A stretch of 64,000 nt of DNA, from contig JAJFHQ010000064.1 in assembly GCA_021775525.1 (NCBI GenBank), positions 1 through 64,000 of the forward strand, given 5' to 3'. The notes beneath the pieces are model-generated. The model had not been told where the DNA came from, made no database searches, and worked only from the letters and a program-made list of their open reading frames with translations. The translations under genes were made by a program, and so were the position numbers. The stretch comes from Hyphomicrobiales bacterium. Lineage in GTDB: Bacteria > Pseudomonadota > Alphaproteobacteria > Rhizobiales > Methyloligellaceae. The stretch's first letter is position 1. Every line of letters starts with the position of its first letter. This document shows, piece after piece, positions 18,090 through 26,716 of this stretch.

Positions 18090-18166
18090 CGGAGTGTGGC
18101 GCAGCCTGGTAGCGCACCTCGTTCGGGACGAGGGGGTCGCAGGTTCAAATCCTGCCACTCCGACCA
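18090..18166 (+). tRNA. tRNA-Pro (anticodon CGG)
   Basis: 77 nt with an encoded CCA. The acceptor stem CGGAGTG pairs with CACTCCG, the D arm reads GCGC-AGCCTGGTA-GCGC, the anticodon loop TTCGGGA gives anticodon CGG for proline, and the T arm GCAGG-TTCAAAT-CCTGC is intact. All arms fold without mismatches. Confidence 0.96.
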
Positions 18167-18202
18167 GCTTTTTCAATGGTTTAAATAAATTCTCAGGGGG
18201 CT

Positions 18203-18224
18203 AGCCCCGCCCTTGTTCGGGGCT
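18203..18224 (+). terminator. Weak hairpin after tRNA-Pro
   Basis: AGCCCCG and CGGGGCT form a perfect 7-bp stem with an 8-nt loop, 37 nt after the tRNA, followed by only TTTGC. It may end the tRNA transcript, but the T-run is too short for a firm call. Confidence 0.4.
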
Positions 18225-18271
18225 TTGCCCGGCCCACGATAACGCGAAACCATTCAACCAAGAGCTCCACC

Positions 18272-19228
18272 ATGAGCATGCCCGGCCCCAACACGCACAG
18301 CGGCTCCAAGCTCGCCTTCAAAACCGAGATGAATTTTGACTATGGCGTCGCCATCGAGGTGGCACCCGGTGTGCGCCGTATGGTCGCCAACAATCCGGGA
18401 CCGTTCACATTCAAGGGCACGAACACATACATCATCGGCCAGGGAGATGTTGCCGTGATTGACCCTGGTCCTGAGGACGCTGCACATCTGAGTGCCCTGA
18501 TGGAAGCGCTTGCCGGAGAGCGTATCAGTTATATCCTGATCACCCACACCCATCGCGACCACACCGATGGCGTTTCGGCTTTAAAGGCACATTCAAAAGC
18601 ACCCGTACTCGCATTCGGAGAAACTGGACGCGATCGTGGCGCACGTACTACCAGCCCGTCCGGAAAGGCATTCGTCGATCTCGACTTCACACCCGATGAG
18701 ACATTGAGTGATGGCGACGTAATCCAGGGCAATGACTGGGCGCTGGATGTTATCCACACACCGGGCCATGCGCCGGATCATCTCTGCTTTGCACTCACCG
18801 GCGAGCGAACGGTGTTTTCCGGGGATCATGTTATGGGATGGAATACAACCGTGGTGGCGCCGCCTGAGGGGCATATGGGCAATTATCTCACGTCGCTAGA
18901 GCGGTTTCTGGAGCGCAAGGACAAGCTGTTCTTGCCCGGTCATGGTGGGCGAATCGAAACGCCGCAGCGCGTGGTCAGAGCCTATCTGATGCACCGCAAA
19001 ATGAGGGAATCTGCGATCTTCAACTGCTTGAAAAGCGGCGACAGCTTCATTCCCCAAATTGTTGCCAAAATTTATAAGGGTCTCGATTCGAAGCTCGCGC
19101 CCGCGGCCGCTCTGTCGGTACTGGCTCACCTTGAATTCCTGGTAGAGCGAGGCCTTGTTCAATGCGAAGATTCTCCAGTTGCAATTCAGTCAGTCTTTTC
19201 AGTTCCTCAGCCCTCGCCTTCTCCCTGA
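18272..19228 (+). CDS. Metallo-beta-lactamase-fold hydrolase with C-terminal winged helix (LACTB2-like)
   Basis: 318 residues. The metal site THTHRDHTDG gives His92, His94, Asp96 and His97; further ligands come from HTPGHAPDHLCF, FSGDHVMGW and LPGHGG. The C-terminal part (about 235-305) resembles the BLACT_WH winged helix found in LACTB2-type enzymes. Such proteins are Zn hydrolases, some of them RNases; the substrate here is unknown. The last 60 codons overlap the DUF1499 gene coming from the other strand by 182 bp. An alternative start at Met20 (18329) would remove a poorly conserved N-terminus. Confidence 0.9.
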   Translation: MSMPGPNTHSGSKLAFKTEMNFDYGVAIEVAPGVRRMVANNPGPFTFKGTNTYIIGQGDVAVIDPGPEDAAHLSALMEALAGERISYILITHTHRDHTDGVSALKAHSKAPVLAFGETGRDRGARTTSPSGKAFVDLDFTPDETLSDGDVIQGNDWALDVIHTPGHAPDHLCFALTGERTVFSGDHVMGWNTTVVAPPEGHMGNYLTSLERFLERKDKLFLPGHGGRIETPQRVVRAYLMHRKMRESAIFNCLKSGDSFIPQIVAKIYKGLDSKLAPAAALSVLAHLEFLVERGLVQCEDSPVAIQSVFSVPQPSPSP

Positions 19229-20114
19229 GTACCGCGATACGGGCTTCTTCTTCCCTTTTCGCTTTCGCCCTGAGCACCCGCAGCTTCTTGGCTTGATCAC
19301 GGGTAACCTTGGCCCGTTTGGCCAACGCCACGTCGAGCGCAAGACGCTCACCCTTTTCAAGACCCGCCTTCACTTCGGTGAAGAGGCGCCGGATACGTTT
19401 GGCATTGGCGCCAAAGTCATGCTCGCCATAGCGCGAGGCTGAACGCACATCGATTTTCGCCTCCCCGGTCCCAGCCGAGACCCGAATGACAATATCGTCG
19501 GGGTAACCCATCAAAAGGGTTCTGGCGACGGCCTCGATCTGGCCTGTCTGGTTCCCGTCCGGCTTGCGTTCACTGATGATTTCCCAACCGAGTTTGGTCA
19601 CTGCTTCATACGCGAGGTCAAAGGTTTCTTCAGCGGATCGCTCTAGCACCATGGGGCGAATATCAGGATAAGCTTGGATCTGCAGCTCGGCGAGCCTGTC
19701 ACCGGAATAGCCGGTCGTGTTGGCATCCTTACCCCTGATGGCGATGATTTTCTCGAACTGAGGCGGTGATTGAGAGTCTGTGGTGATGTCGTTGATCTTT
19801 GGCCGCGTCAGCAAATCCGGCACATACCAAAGAGGCCCTGCCAGCAAGGCCAGGCCGATGGCGACACCTGCGATCGCGTGCCCACCCCCGAGAAGTCCCT
19901 GGCTCCAGATGCGTACCAGCGAGATGCCTGCAAGCGCCAAAGCGAGTAGACCGCCCAATGCGCCAAATCCCAGAAGATTTGTCGCAACCTTAGTGCCCAG
20001 CAGATCAAACCGGTGCAGCAATACGGAAATGATCACCACTTGCGCAGCGAATACCGCCACGCGGCGTGACCAGCGCGCCTGTTTGGATTCCCTTTGTAGC
20101 AATACTGCCGTCAT
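19047..20114 (-). CDS. Membrane protein with DUF1499 domain and C-terminal coiled coil
   Basis: 355 residues from the ATG at 20114 (the frame is open 25 codons further without a better start). The N-terminus carries about three membrane spans (VAVFAAQVVIISVLLHRF, LGFGALGGLLALALAGISL, AIAGVAIGLALLAGPLWYV). A periplasmic-side DUF1499 domain (about 150-255; ERSAEETFDLAYEAVTKLGWEI) follows, then a very charged Ala/Lys/Arg/Glu coiled coil (about 260-315). The function of DUF1499 is unknown. Residues after about 296 are encoded antisense to the metallo-hydrolase gene, so the tail may be a recent extension through loss of a stop. Confidence 0.82.
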   Translation of the reverse strand: MTAVLLQRESKQARWSRRVAVFAAQVVIISVLLHRFDLLGTKVATNLLGFGALGGLLALALAGISLVRIWSQGLLGGGHAIAGVAIGLALLAGPLWYVPDLLTRPKINDITTDSQSPPQFEKIIAIRGKDANTTGYSGDRLAELQIQAYPDIRPMVLERSAEETFDLAYEAVTKLGWEIISERKPDGNQTGQIEAVARTLLMGYPDDIVIRVSAGTGEAKIDVRSASRYGEHDFGANAKRIRRLFTEVKAGLEKGERLALDVALAKRAKVTRDQAKKLRVLRAKAKREEEARIAVLREKARAEELKRLTELQLENLRIEQGLALPGIQGEPVPTERPRARASNRDPYKFWQQFGE

Positions 20115-20306
20115 GCTCGATCCGGAGACTGTGTAAAAGTCAGTTTTGAAACAGATTTCTGGCCATCTCGTGGCTACAACGCCTACCACACCAGATAATA
20201 TGTGCGGCGCAGTGACACAATGGCTGCATAAATTCTATCCCAAACTGGTGCACTGTCATATTTGTGCGCCATACAGAGCCGAGGCCGAACTCAAGCGAGC
20301 AAACAC

Positions 20307-21683
20307 ATGTCCCCACTAACAAATGCGCAAACCCGCGATATTGAGACACTGATCCATCCCTACACCAATCTCGATGCTCACAGGAATACTGGTCCAACAA
20401 TCCTGGAAAGCGGCAAGGGCATTTATGTACAGGACAGCCAGGGCAAACAATATATCGAGGGCATGGCAGGGCTGTGGTGCACCTCGCTGGGCTATGGCAA
20501 CGAGGAGCTGATTGAAACGGCCCGTGAACAGCTCTCGAGACTTTCCTTCACCCATCTTTTTGGCGGCAAATCGCACGACCCGGCTATCGCGCTCGCTGAA
20601 AAGCTCAAGGAAATTTCTCCTGCCCCGGCGTCAAAAATCTTTTTCTCCTCCTCAGGTTCTGAAGCCAACGACACCCAGATCAAGCTGGCCTGGTACTACA
20701 ACAATGCGCGCGGGCTGACTGAAAAGAAGAAAATCATTTCCCGTCTGCGCGGTTATCACGGCGTGACAATTGCGACAGCCAGTTTAACCGGGCTTCCCGC
20801 GAACCATGCCGATTTTGATTTGCCTATTGACGGTATCTTACACACCGCCTGCCCGCATCATTACCGCAATGCCGAAGCTGGCGAGAGCGGGGATGATTTT
20901 TCCACGCGTATTGCCAATGAACTCGATGAGATGATCCAAAGGGAAGACCCGGACACCATCGCAGCGTTTTTCGCGGAGCCGGTGATGGGCGCAGGCGGAG
21001 TTGTCGTCCCGCCGGAAAGCTATTTTGCCAAAATCCAGGGCGTACTTGCCAAATACGACATCCTGTTCATTGTCGATGAAGTGATATGCGGCTTCGGCCG
21101 GACAGGCGAGATGTTTGGATCTCAAACCTTCGATCTGAAACCGGATACCGTGTCCGTCGCAAAGGCGATCACCTCCGCTTATTCCCCGCTCGGGGCAATC
21201 ACGGTTTCGGAAGATGTCTACCAGGCCATGCTCGATGAAAGCCGGAAGATCGGATCATTCGGACACGGCTTTACCTATTCAGGCCATCCCCTCTCAACCG
21301 CAATTGGCCTCAAGACCCTTGAGATTTACGAGCGCGACAATATCATCGGCCACGTAAAATCAGTAGCGCCCGTTTTCCAGTCTCGTCTTGCCGCTCTCTC
21401 CTCGCATCCACTCGTGGGTGAAGCCCGAGGTGTAGGCCTGCTTGGTGCGGTAGAGCTGGTCGCCGACAAGACTTCCAAGACACCCTTCGATCCCAAAATT
21501 GGAGCCGCCGCACACGCATCGCGACTTTGCGAAGAAGAAGGGCTCATTACGCGAGCGATATTCGGAGACGCACTGGCATTCTGCCCACCACTCATCATCA
21601 CCGAGGCCCAGGTAAATGATATGTTCGATGCCCTTGAGCGCGGTCTGAACCGTTCACTGGATGCGTTGAAGACAGCTGCTTAG
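20307..21683 (+). CDS. Class III (omega) aminotransferase, PLP-dependent
   Basis: 458 residues from the ATG at 20307 (MSPLTNAQTRDIETLIHPY); the frame is open 15 codons further. Typical subgroup-III features are EGMAGLWCTSLGYGNEEL near 50, the PLP-phosphate loop SSSGSEANDTQIKL, the cofactor aspartate in FIVDEVICGFGRTG and the Schiff-base lysine in SVAKAITSAYSPLGA. The WCTSLGYG pattern is that of omega-amino-acid:pyruvate/diamine transaminases, which move amino groups from omega-amino acids or amines to pyruvate. Substrate cannot be fixed by eye. It stands alone, divergent from the DUF1499 gene. Confidence 0.93.
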   Translation: MSPLTNAQTRDIETLIHPYTNLDAHRNTGPTILESGKGIYVQDSQGKQYIEGMAGLWCTSLGYGNEELIETAREQLSRLSFTHLFGGKSHDPAIALAEKLKEISPAPASKIFFSSSGSEANDTQIKLAWYYNNARGLTEKKKIISRLRGYHGVTIATASLTGLPANHADFDLPIDGILHTACPHHYRNAEAGESGDDFSTRIANELDEMIQREDPDTIAAFFAEPVMGAGGVVVPPESYFAKIQGVLAKYDILFIVDEVICGFGRTGEMFGSQTFDLKPDTVSVAKAITSAYSPLGAITVSEDVYQAMLDESRKIGSFGHGFTYSGHPLSTAIGLKTLEIYERDNIIGHVKSVAPVFQSRLAALSSHPLVGEARGVGLLGAVELVADKTSKTPFDPKIGAAAHASRLCEEEGLITRAIFGDALAFCPPLIITEAQVNDMFDALERGLNRSLDALKTAA

Positions 21684-21763
21684 GTTTCGGGCGGTTTCGT
21701 TCTTAACCAATCGTCAATGTCTTGATTCGAATCCTAGGACAGTTGACGCCTCCATGGGGGAGC

Positions 21764-21798
21764 GTTGATCCGGGCGGGCAGCCTCATTTTGGATCAAC
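21764..21798 (+). promoter_or_regulatory. Long inverted repeat in the leader of the transglutaminase-like gene
   Basis: GTTGATCC (21764-21771) and GGATCAAC (21791-21798) are perfect complements separated by 19 nt, ending 18 nt before the ATG of the next gene. As RNA they would form a stem-loop just upstream of the ribosome site (GGCGGA); as DNA they could be an operator. A perfect 10-bp palindrome GATTCGAATC lies 40 bp upstream at 21724-21733. Confidence 0.4.
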
Positions 21799-21816
21799 CA
21801 GGCGGAACGATCAGTC

Positions 21817-22614
21817 ATGTCCATGTTCAGTATCGCGTATCGCGGCATGAAGCCCGTGGCCCTGCTCGCAGCGGCAACATTGCTTTGCGGCTTTACCTTC
21901 AGGGATGGCGGCCCGCCCGAGGCTCACTATGCTGACTATAACGCCAAGCCACCGCGCGGAAACACGGTGAGCGTTTGCCACGCTCATGGTTGCCAGAAAC
22001 AGGAACTGTTCACCTTCACCCGCGACGATATTTCTGATCTCTCGGTGCTGATGGATTACGCCAGAAAATCAGACACAGCGCAGGAGGAGCGCCGGGCCAT
22101 CGCCTACGCCATTGCCTGGATGGAGCGACGGGTCGGCCCCTCTACAGGAACGGCCAACGACAGACCCAGCCTCGGGTTCATGAATGCCAGCGGTCAGCTT
22201 GATTGTGTCGATGAGGCAACCAACGCAACCAGCTACCTGCTGGTACTGCAAAATAATGGCCTGTTACGGCATCACTCAGTTATTCGCCCCTTCTCCAAGG
22301 CGAGCTTTTTCAAATGGCCCCACTTCGCGGCGATGATCAAGGCGCGCTCTAGCGATCAGATTTATGCTGTCGACTCGGGTGTTGGACCCAATGGTTCCAA
22401 TCCCGCAATCACACTGGCGTCACAGTGGTACATCAACGACAGCGCACCACCTCGAAGCCCTATGCCGGTCCGTAACCTCACACAGGTTCAGCCGGTGATG
22501 ACGCAACCAGCCAGCGACAATCTGGGCCAGCTTGTTCAGCAGATACTTCAGGACGGTCCCTCCTCTACCCGGCCACCCGTAATGGCAGGATACTCTCCAA
22601 AAAGCGCCAGATAG
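21817..22614 (+). CDS. Exported protein with a transglutaminase-like Cys-His-Asp arrangement
   Basis: 265 residues with an N-terminal signal segment (MKPVALLAAATLLCG, Met11 being an alternative start). The mature part contains VCHAHGCQ (Cys54, Cys59, a possible disulfide) and the conserved-looking block LDCVDEATNATSYL (Cys130), GLLRHHSV, WPHFAAMIK (His169) and IYAVDSG (Asp186). Order and spacing of Cys130, His169 and Asp186 resemble the catalytic triad of transglutaminase/papain-like proteins, so a periplasmic peptidase or cross-linking enzyme is inferred. No named family is recognised. The last 50 residues are Pro/Gln-rich and look disordered. The gene is convergent with the FG-GAP gene. Confidence 0.78.
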   Translation: MSMFSIAYRGMKPVALLAAATLLCGFTFRDGGPPEAHYADYNAKPPRGNTVSVCHAHGCQKQELFTFTRDDISDLSVLMDYARKSDTAQEERRAIAYAIAWMERRVGPSTGTANDRPSLGFMNASGQLDCVDEATNATSYLLVLQNNGLLRHHSVIRPFSKASFFKWPHFAAMIKARSSDQIYAVDSGVGPNGSNPAITLASQWYINDSAPPRSPMPVRNLTQVQPVMTQPASDNLGQLVQQILQDGPSSTRPPVMAGYSPKSAR

Positions 22615-22623
22615 GGTGATCAG

Positions 22624-23661
22624 CTAGCGCATGATTGCGAGCTGGCCTGTATCCAGTCCCATGACAAGGTGAGGCCGTCTGGCTCCGGGAAAGTGGACAG
22701 GTTGTATCTCTGTCACCACGGCACCTGGCAGTTTGACAAGTGCGAAGGCTCTCGCGGTACCGCCTACAAGCGATATGAACCTGATCGCCTTGCGGTCATG
22801 GGACGGCAGAACCAGGTCGGTTACGCCATCCCCATTAAAATCAGCGCTTGCACTCATCTGCTGTACGCGCGAACCGACAACGTGATTGGAAAAACCGTTC
22901 AGATGCGCTTTGCGGATCAGCTTGCCGTCGCGAAAACCCCAGAACTCCAGACGCCCCCCAATATGTGGCGTCACAACAATGGCAATCTCATTACGCTCGT
23001 CGCCATCATAGTCGGCTATTCCAGCCGGGTTGAGCCAGCGATGCGCCCTCCCGATAGCCGGTGTTTCGTCAACTATCTTGAGTCCATCCGGGGCCAGTTC
23101 GAATACCGCCAATGCAGCCCCTTTGCTCAAATAGCTTTTCACAACAATGATTTCATCTGTGCCATCGCCATCGAGATCCGCTAACCGAACAAAGCGGTCT
23201 TCAAACACGGCTGTCTTCGGCAGAAACAGCGACTGGCGCTTGCCGTTGCTGTCTTCCACTACCACCCGCTCCGCCTCAATGGCATCTCCCAGCACACCAT
23301 GTGCATAGCGCCGGGTTGGCCCCGCGAGCCAAGCCGCACGAATGTTCTGTTTCCCAGTGATGACTTCAGCATCAGGCAACGCCTGCGATGGCGGCGCGGG
23401 ACGTCTGTAGCCGGTTTCGAGCGCCGTTACACAAGGCTTGCCAGCGCATTTGCCCAATGCAAACCAGCCGCCGTTTCTGGTTTTTATCCTGATACGGCCT
23501 AAGCCAACTTCGTTCTTCTCAGACGTGAAAAGCCTTATCGCGGGTGATGGCAGTTTTAGCGTCTCAACTTTCCATACCCCCTGCCCCGCATGAACCGTGA
23601 TGGAAAAAATACTTGAGAACAGAAAGCCAAGAGACAACACCGCCGCAAAGCGGTCAGACAT
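22624..23661 (-). CDS. Exported FG-GAP/VCBS-type repeat protein
   Basis: 345 residues from the ATG at 23661, which lies inside the upstream gene's end as ATGTCTGA (8-bp overlap); a longer start would run further into that gene. A signal peptide (RFAAVLSLGFLFSSIFSITVHA) precedes a beta-propeller-like body with three calcium-binding-type DxDGD repeats: ADLDGDGTDEIIVV, ADYDGDERNEIAIV and ADFNGDGVTDLVLP. Such proteins are usually periplasmic or surface-exposed; no enzyme activity is apparent. The overlap suggests translational coupling to the SDR gene, although the two products act in different compartments. Confidence 0.83.
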   Translation of the reverse strand: MSDRFAAVLSLGFLFSSIFSITVHAGQGVWKVETLKLPSPAIRLFTSEKNEVGLGRIRIKTRNGGWFALGKCAGKPCVTALETGYRRPAPPSQALPDAEVITGKQNIRAAWLAGPTRRYAHGVLGDAIEAERVVVEDSNGKRQSLFLPKTAVFEDRFVRLADLDGDGTDEIIVVKSYLSKGAALAVFELAPDGLKIVDETPAIGRAHRWLNPAGIADYDGDERNEIAIVVTPHIGGRLEFWGFRDGKLIRKAHLNGFSNHVVGSRVQQMSASADFNGDGVTDLVLPSHDRKAIRFISLVGGTARAFALVKLPGAVVTEIQPVHFPGARRPHLVMGLDTGQLAIMR

Positions 23662-24412
23662 GCTGCCCGCCATTGATGTGCAGTTCAGCACCATTCACGT
23701 AGCTCGATTGTTCCGTACACAGGAAATAGATGGCTTTGGCCACTTCTTCAGGTTCGCCGAGCCGGCGCATGGGGATCTGTTCTTCCACGATCTTATCGGT
23801 CCCGGGCGACAGGATGGCGGTATCGATCTCACCCGGCGAAATCGCGTTCACACGCACGCCAAGCGGGCCAAAGTCAGCCGCCATTTCCCGTGTGAGAGAC
23901 GCAAGTGCGGCCTTGGATGTGGCATAAGCCGCACCCGCGAAGGGATGCACCCGGCTTCCAGCGATGGACGACACATTGACCACTGCACCTTGCGCCAGCT
24001 TGAGTTCATCCATCAAACCGCGGGCCAGCATGATCGGCGCGAAGAAATTTACCTGGAATACCGTTTGCCAGTCGGCGATCGGCATATCGATGGCCCCGAG
24101 ACGTATTCCGCCCTCACCTTTCGGAGAAATGGCGGCGTTGTTCACCAATGCATTGAGGCGACTTCCCTGGGCTTCCAAACCGCGTTTCATCTCATCAATG
24201 GCCTGTTGGGTATTTTCCGGATCGGACAAATCAACCTGGATGTGGTCTTCAGGACCTGCTTCCCAAGGGCAATCTTCCGGAAATCCATGTCTTGAGCACG
24301 TAATCACCCTCCATCCGGCACTGGAGAAGCGTTTTACCGTGGCATGGCCGATGCCGCGGCTGGCTCCGGTCAGGATGAGTGTCTTACGGTCTTCATTGGC
24401 AATATTTGTCAT
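23654..24412 (-). CDS. Short-chain dehydrogenase/reductase
   Basis: 252 residues from the ATG at 24412 (a GTG one codon upstream is possible). Classical SDR motifs are present: the cofactor loop TGASRGIG, NNAAIS, the catalytic Ser in VNVSSIAG, and YATSK with the catalytic Tyr and Lys, then ISPGEIDT. It is an NAD(P)-dependent oxidoreductase of unknown substrate, with the C-terminal NGAELHINGGQHV typical of FabG-like members. It is followed by the FG-GAP gene with an 8-bp overlap. The promoter must lie in the short gap to pdxH. Confidence 0.92.
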   Translation of the reverse strand: MTNIANEDRKTLILTGASRGIGHATVKRFSSAGWRVITCSRHGFPEDCPWEAGPEDHIQVDLSDPENTQQAIDEMKRGLEAQGSRLNALVNNAAISPKGEGGIRLGAIDMPIADWQTVFQVNFFAPIMLARGLMDELKLAQGAVVNVSSIAGSRVHPFAGAAYATSKAALASLTREMAADFGPLGVRVNAISPGEIDTAILSPGTDKIVEEQIPMRRLGEPEEVAKAIYFLCTEQSSYVNGAELHINGGQHV

Positions 24413-24467
24413 CACTCGTCCGATTCACTTCGTGCCCGCACCATCTCGGTCGGACCTAAATAGCATA

Positions 24468-25109
24468 TTAGGGATAGAGTCTGGTTTTAGACCATGACTC
24501 ATTTGCCGCATCTCGCCGAAACACGACGCGTTCATGCAAGCGGAACGGCCTGTCATGCCAAAACTCGATTTCTAGCGGGCTGAGACTGTAACCGGACCAG
24601 CAAGGTGGCCTGGGGACCTGCCCCACACCATGTTTGGCGGTGAATTTCGCCACCGCCTTCTCCAGCGCAAAACGGCTCTCCAGCGGACGCGATTGCAAAG
24701 ACGCCCAGGCACCAATCCTGCTCCCTCTGGCCCGGCTGGCGAAATAGGCATCGGCGTCGGCATCACTGACCGGGGCAATCACACCCCGGATACGAATTTG
24801 CCGGCGCAGGCTTTTCCAATGGAAACATAGTGCTGCTTTCGGGTTTGCCTCAAGCTCACACCCCTTGGCGCTTTCAAGGTTGGTGTAAAAAACAAATGTG
24901 CCGTCCTGTATGCCTTTCAGCAAAACCATGCGCACATTGGGCAGTCCTGACCCATCGACTGTGGCCAGCGACATGGCGTTGGGATCGTTTGGTTCATGGG
25001 TTTCGGCTTCCGCCATCCACGCGTCAAACAGGTTCATTGGATCCCCGGCTTCACCGAAATCCTCCGCCTGGGGCGCCTCGTAAAATTCTGTGTCTTTATC
25101 TTTGGTCAT
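24468..25109 (-). CDS. pdxH: Pyridoxine/pyridoxamine 5'-phosphate oxidase
   Basis: 213 residues, the normal size. FMN- and substrate-binding segments are easy to read: [24 protein letters not shown]-type N-terminal barrel strand, [31 protein letters not shown], and the C-terminal [17 protein letters not shown] ending in RLYP. It oxidises pyridoxine or pyridoxamine phosphate to pyridoxal phosphate in the cytoplasm, the last step of vitamin B6 salvage. ATG start at 25109; divergent from the surface-antigen-like gene. Confidence 0.96.
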   Translation of the reverse strand: MTKDKDTEFYEAPQAEDFGEAGDPMNLFDAWMAEAETHEPNDPNAMSLATVDGSGLPNVRMVLLKGIQDGTFVFYTNLESAKGCELEANPKAALCFHWKSLRRQIRIRGVIAPVSDADADAYFASRARGSRIGAWASLQSRPLESRFALEKAVAKFTAKHGVGQVPRPPCWSGYSLSPLEIEFWHDRPFRLHERVVFRRDAANESWSKTRLYP

Positions 25110-25254
25110 GAGATGGGGTTGTCACGAAGACTGGCCGCTTCAATTCAGTGCGGCACACGCATTTACACTTTGCTCACCCTGATACCGTAAGAATGAGGTG
25201 TTTGATAGTGCCTGCGCATTATCACCGTGTATGAGTAACCAGGGACAATGAGTT

Positions 25255-25704
25255 ATGCGTATGTTCCACAGCACCGGGGTAATTTCCCTGGCCACAATCT
25301 TCATTGCTGCAACAGCATTGGGCCATTTGAGCCCTTCAGCGCTTGCGGAACCTGCAAGCGAGATATCCGGAAAGACACCCGTGACGGCAATGACCGCGCC
25401 ACCCGCACCAGAACAAAATCCAGTGCGCAGATTCAAAGAATTGCGCTCAAAACTGGACGGCAGGGACCAGATTGTGGCCTTGCGGGCCTTGCACCTGGCC
25501 CTCAACCAGGTGCCGGACGGTGGAACCTTTGTCTGGCGTAAAAGGAGCCGGTCACTCAAAGGCATGATCAAGCCGAGTAAAGCGTTTCGGAATGTGGACG
25601 GGCAAGTCTGCCGCCACATCATCTATGCACTCGTGCTTGGCCGATATACGAAGCAGATTGAAGGTATTGCCTGCCGTCAGGAAGATGGGCGCTGGCTGCT
25701 CTGA
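25255..25704 (+). CDS. Exported 17-kDa surface-antigen-type (PF16998-like) protein
   Basis: 149 residues. A signal peptide (ISLATIFIAATALGHLSPSALA) is followed by a Pro/Ala-rich linker (about 32-55). The C-terminal domain (about 75-149) matches the outer-membrane 17-kDa-antigen pattern seen in RT0821/Lpp0805-type proteins: ALNQVPDGGTFVWRKRSRS, then GQVCRHIIYALVLG and GIACRQEDGRWLL, with the two conserved cysteines in CR and ACR. Probably an envelope protein, with no known enzyme role. The usual lipobox and glycine-zipper region of longer relatives are absent. Confidence 0.8.
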   Translation: MRMFHSTGVISLATIFIAATALGHLSPSALAEPASEISGKTPVTAMTAPPAPEQNPVRRFKELRSKLDGRDQIVALRALHLALNQVPDGGTFVWRKRSRSLKGMIKPSKAFRNVDGQVCRHIIYALVLGRYTKQIEGIACRQEDGRWLL

Positions 25705-25872
25705 AATCCGGACTTGAGCTGATCTCATGCAACGCATCTTGTCTTCGGGGAAACAAAAAGACATAAATCGTGTCTGGGCGGCTCATGAGGGTAGCCGTAC
25801 ATCCTAGACCCTCAACTGCATTACTATACGATGCATCATGAAAATTCTGGCTGTTTGGGGCAGGTAAAATTT

Positions 25873-26691
25873 ATGGGCAATCCGGGTAAATTGATGGCGG
25901 GTAAGCGGGGCCTCATAATGGGGGTTGCGAACAACCGCTCTATCGCCTGGGGCATTTGCAAGGCGTGTCACGAACAGGGCGCTGAGATTGCCCTCACTTA
26001 CCAGGGTGATGCGCTCAAGAAGCGCGTTGTTCCCCTTGCCGCTGAACTCGGCTCAACGCTCATTCTGCCCTGCGATGTCACGGATACCGCAAGCCTGGAT
26101 GCCGTGTTTGATGACATCAAGAAAGCCTGGGGAGAACTGGACTTCGTTGTCCACGCCATCGCATTTTCCGACAAAGATGAACTGGGCGGTCGCTATGTGG
26201 ATACAACGGCTGACAATTTTGAAAAAACGCTGGCAATCTCCTGCTACTCCTTCACCGCGGTAGCGCAACGCGCTGAGAAGCTGATGAAGGAAGGAGGGTC
26301 ACTGGTCACCCTCACCTATTACGGCGCTGAAAAAGTCATGCCCCATTACAATGTAATGGGCGTTGCCAAGGCAGCGCTGGAGGCAAGCGTGCGGTACCTG
26401 GCTGCAGACCTTGGCAAGGATGGCATACGCGTGAACGCAATTTCCGCCGGCCCCATCAAAACCCTTGCAGCATCCGGCATCTCGGACTTCCGCTATATCC
26501 TGAAGTGGAATGAATATAACTCACCGCTGCGGCGCACGGTTTCGACTGAAGATGTGGGCGGTGCAGCCATGTATCTGCTCTCTGACCTCTCCCGTGGTGT
26601 CACCGGTGAGGTGCATCATGTGGACGCGGGATATCATGTGGTCGGCATGAAAAACGAAGACGCCCCTGACATCTCCGTCGTTAAAGACTAG
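25873..26691 (+). CDS. fabI: Enoyl-[acyl-carrier-protein] reductase (NADH)
   Basis: 272 residues from the ATG at 25873; the frame is open 14 codons upstream but MGNPGKLMAGKRGLIMGVANNRS is the family N-terminus. The FabI-type nucleotide loop GVANNRSIAWGI, the catalytic pair in YNVMGVAKAALE (Tyr-x6-Lys) and AGPIKTLAASGI are all present. It reduces trans-2-enoyl-ACP in the last step of each fatty-acid elongation cycle and is the triclosan/isoniazid-type target class. It stands in its own transcription unit, followed by a histidine phosphatase gene 25 nt downstream. Confidence 0.96.
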   Translation: MGNPGKLMAGKRGLIMGVANNRSIAWGICKACHEQGAEIALTYQGDALKKRVVPLAAELGSTLILPCDVTDTASLDAVFDDIKKAWGELDFVVHAIAFSDKDELGGRYVDTTADNFEKTLAISCYSFTAVAQRAEKLMKEGGSLVTLTYYGAEKVMPHYNVMGVAKAALEASVRYLAADLGKDGIRVNAISAGPIKTLAASGISDFRYILKWNEYNSPLRRTVSTEDVGGAAMYLLSDLSRGVTGEVHHVDAGYHVVGMKNEDAPDISVVKD

Positions 26692-26716
26692 CAAGCTGGA
26701 AACCCTAAAAAACTCC

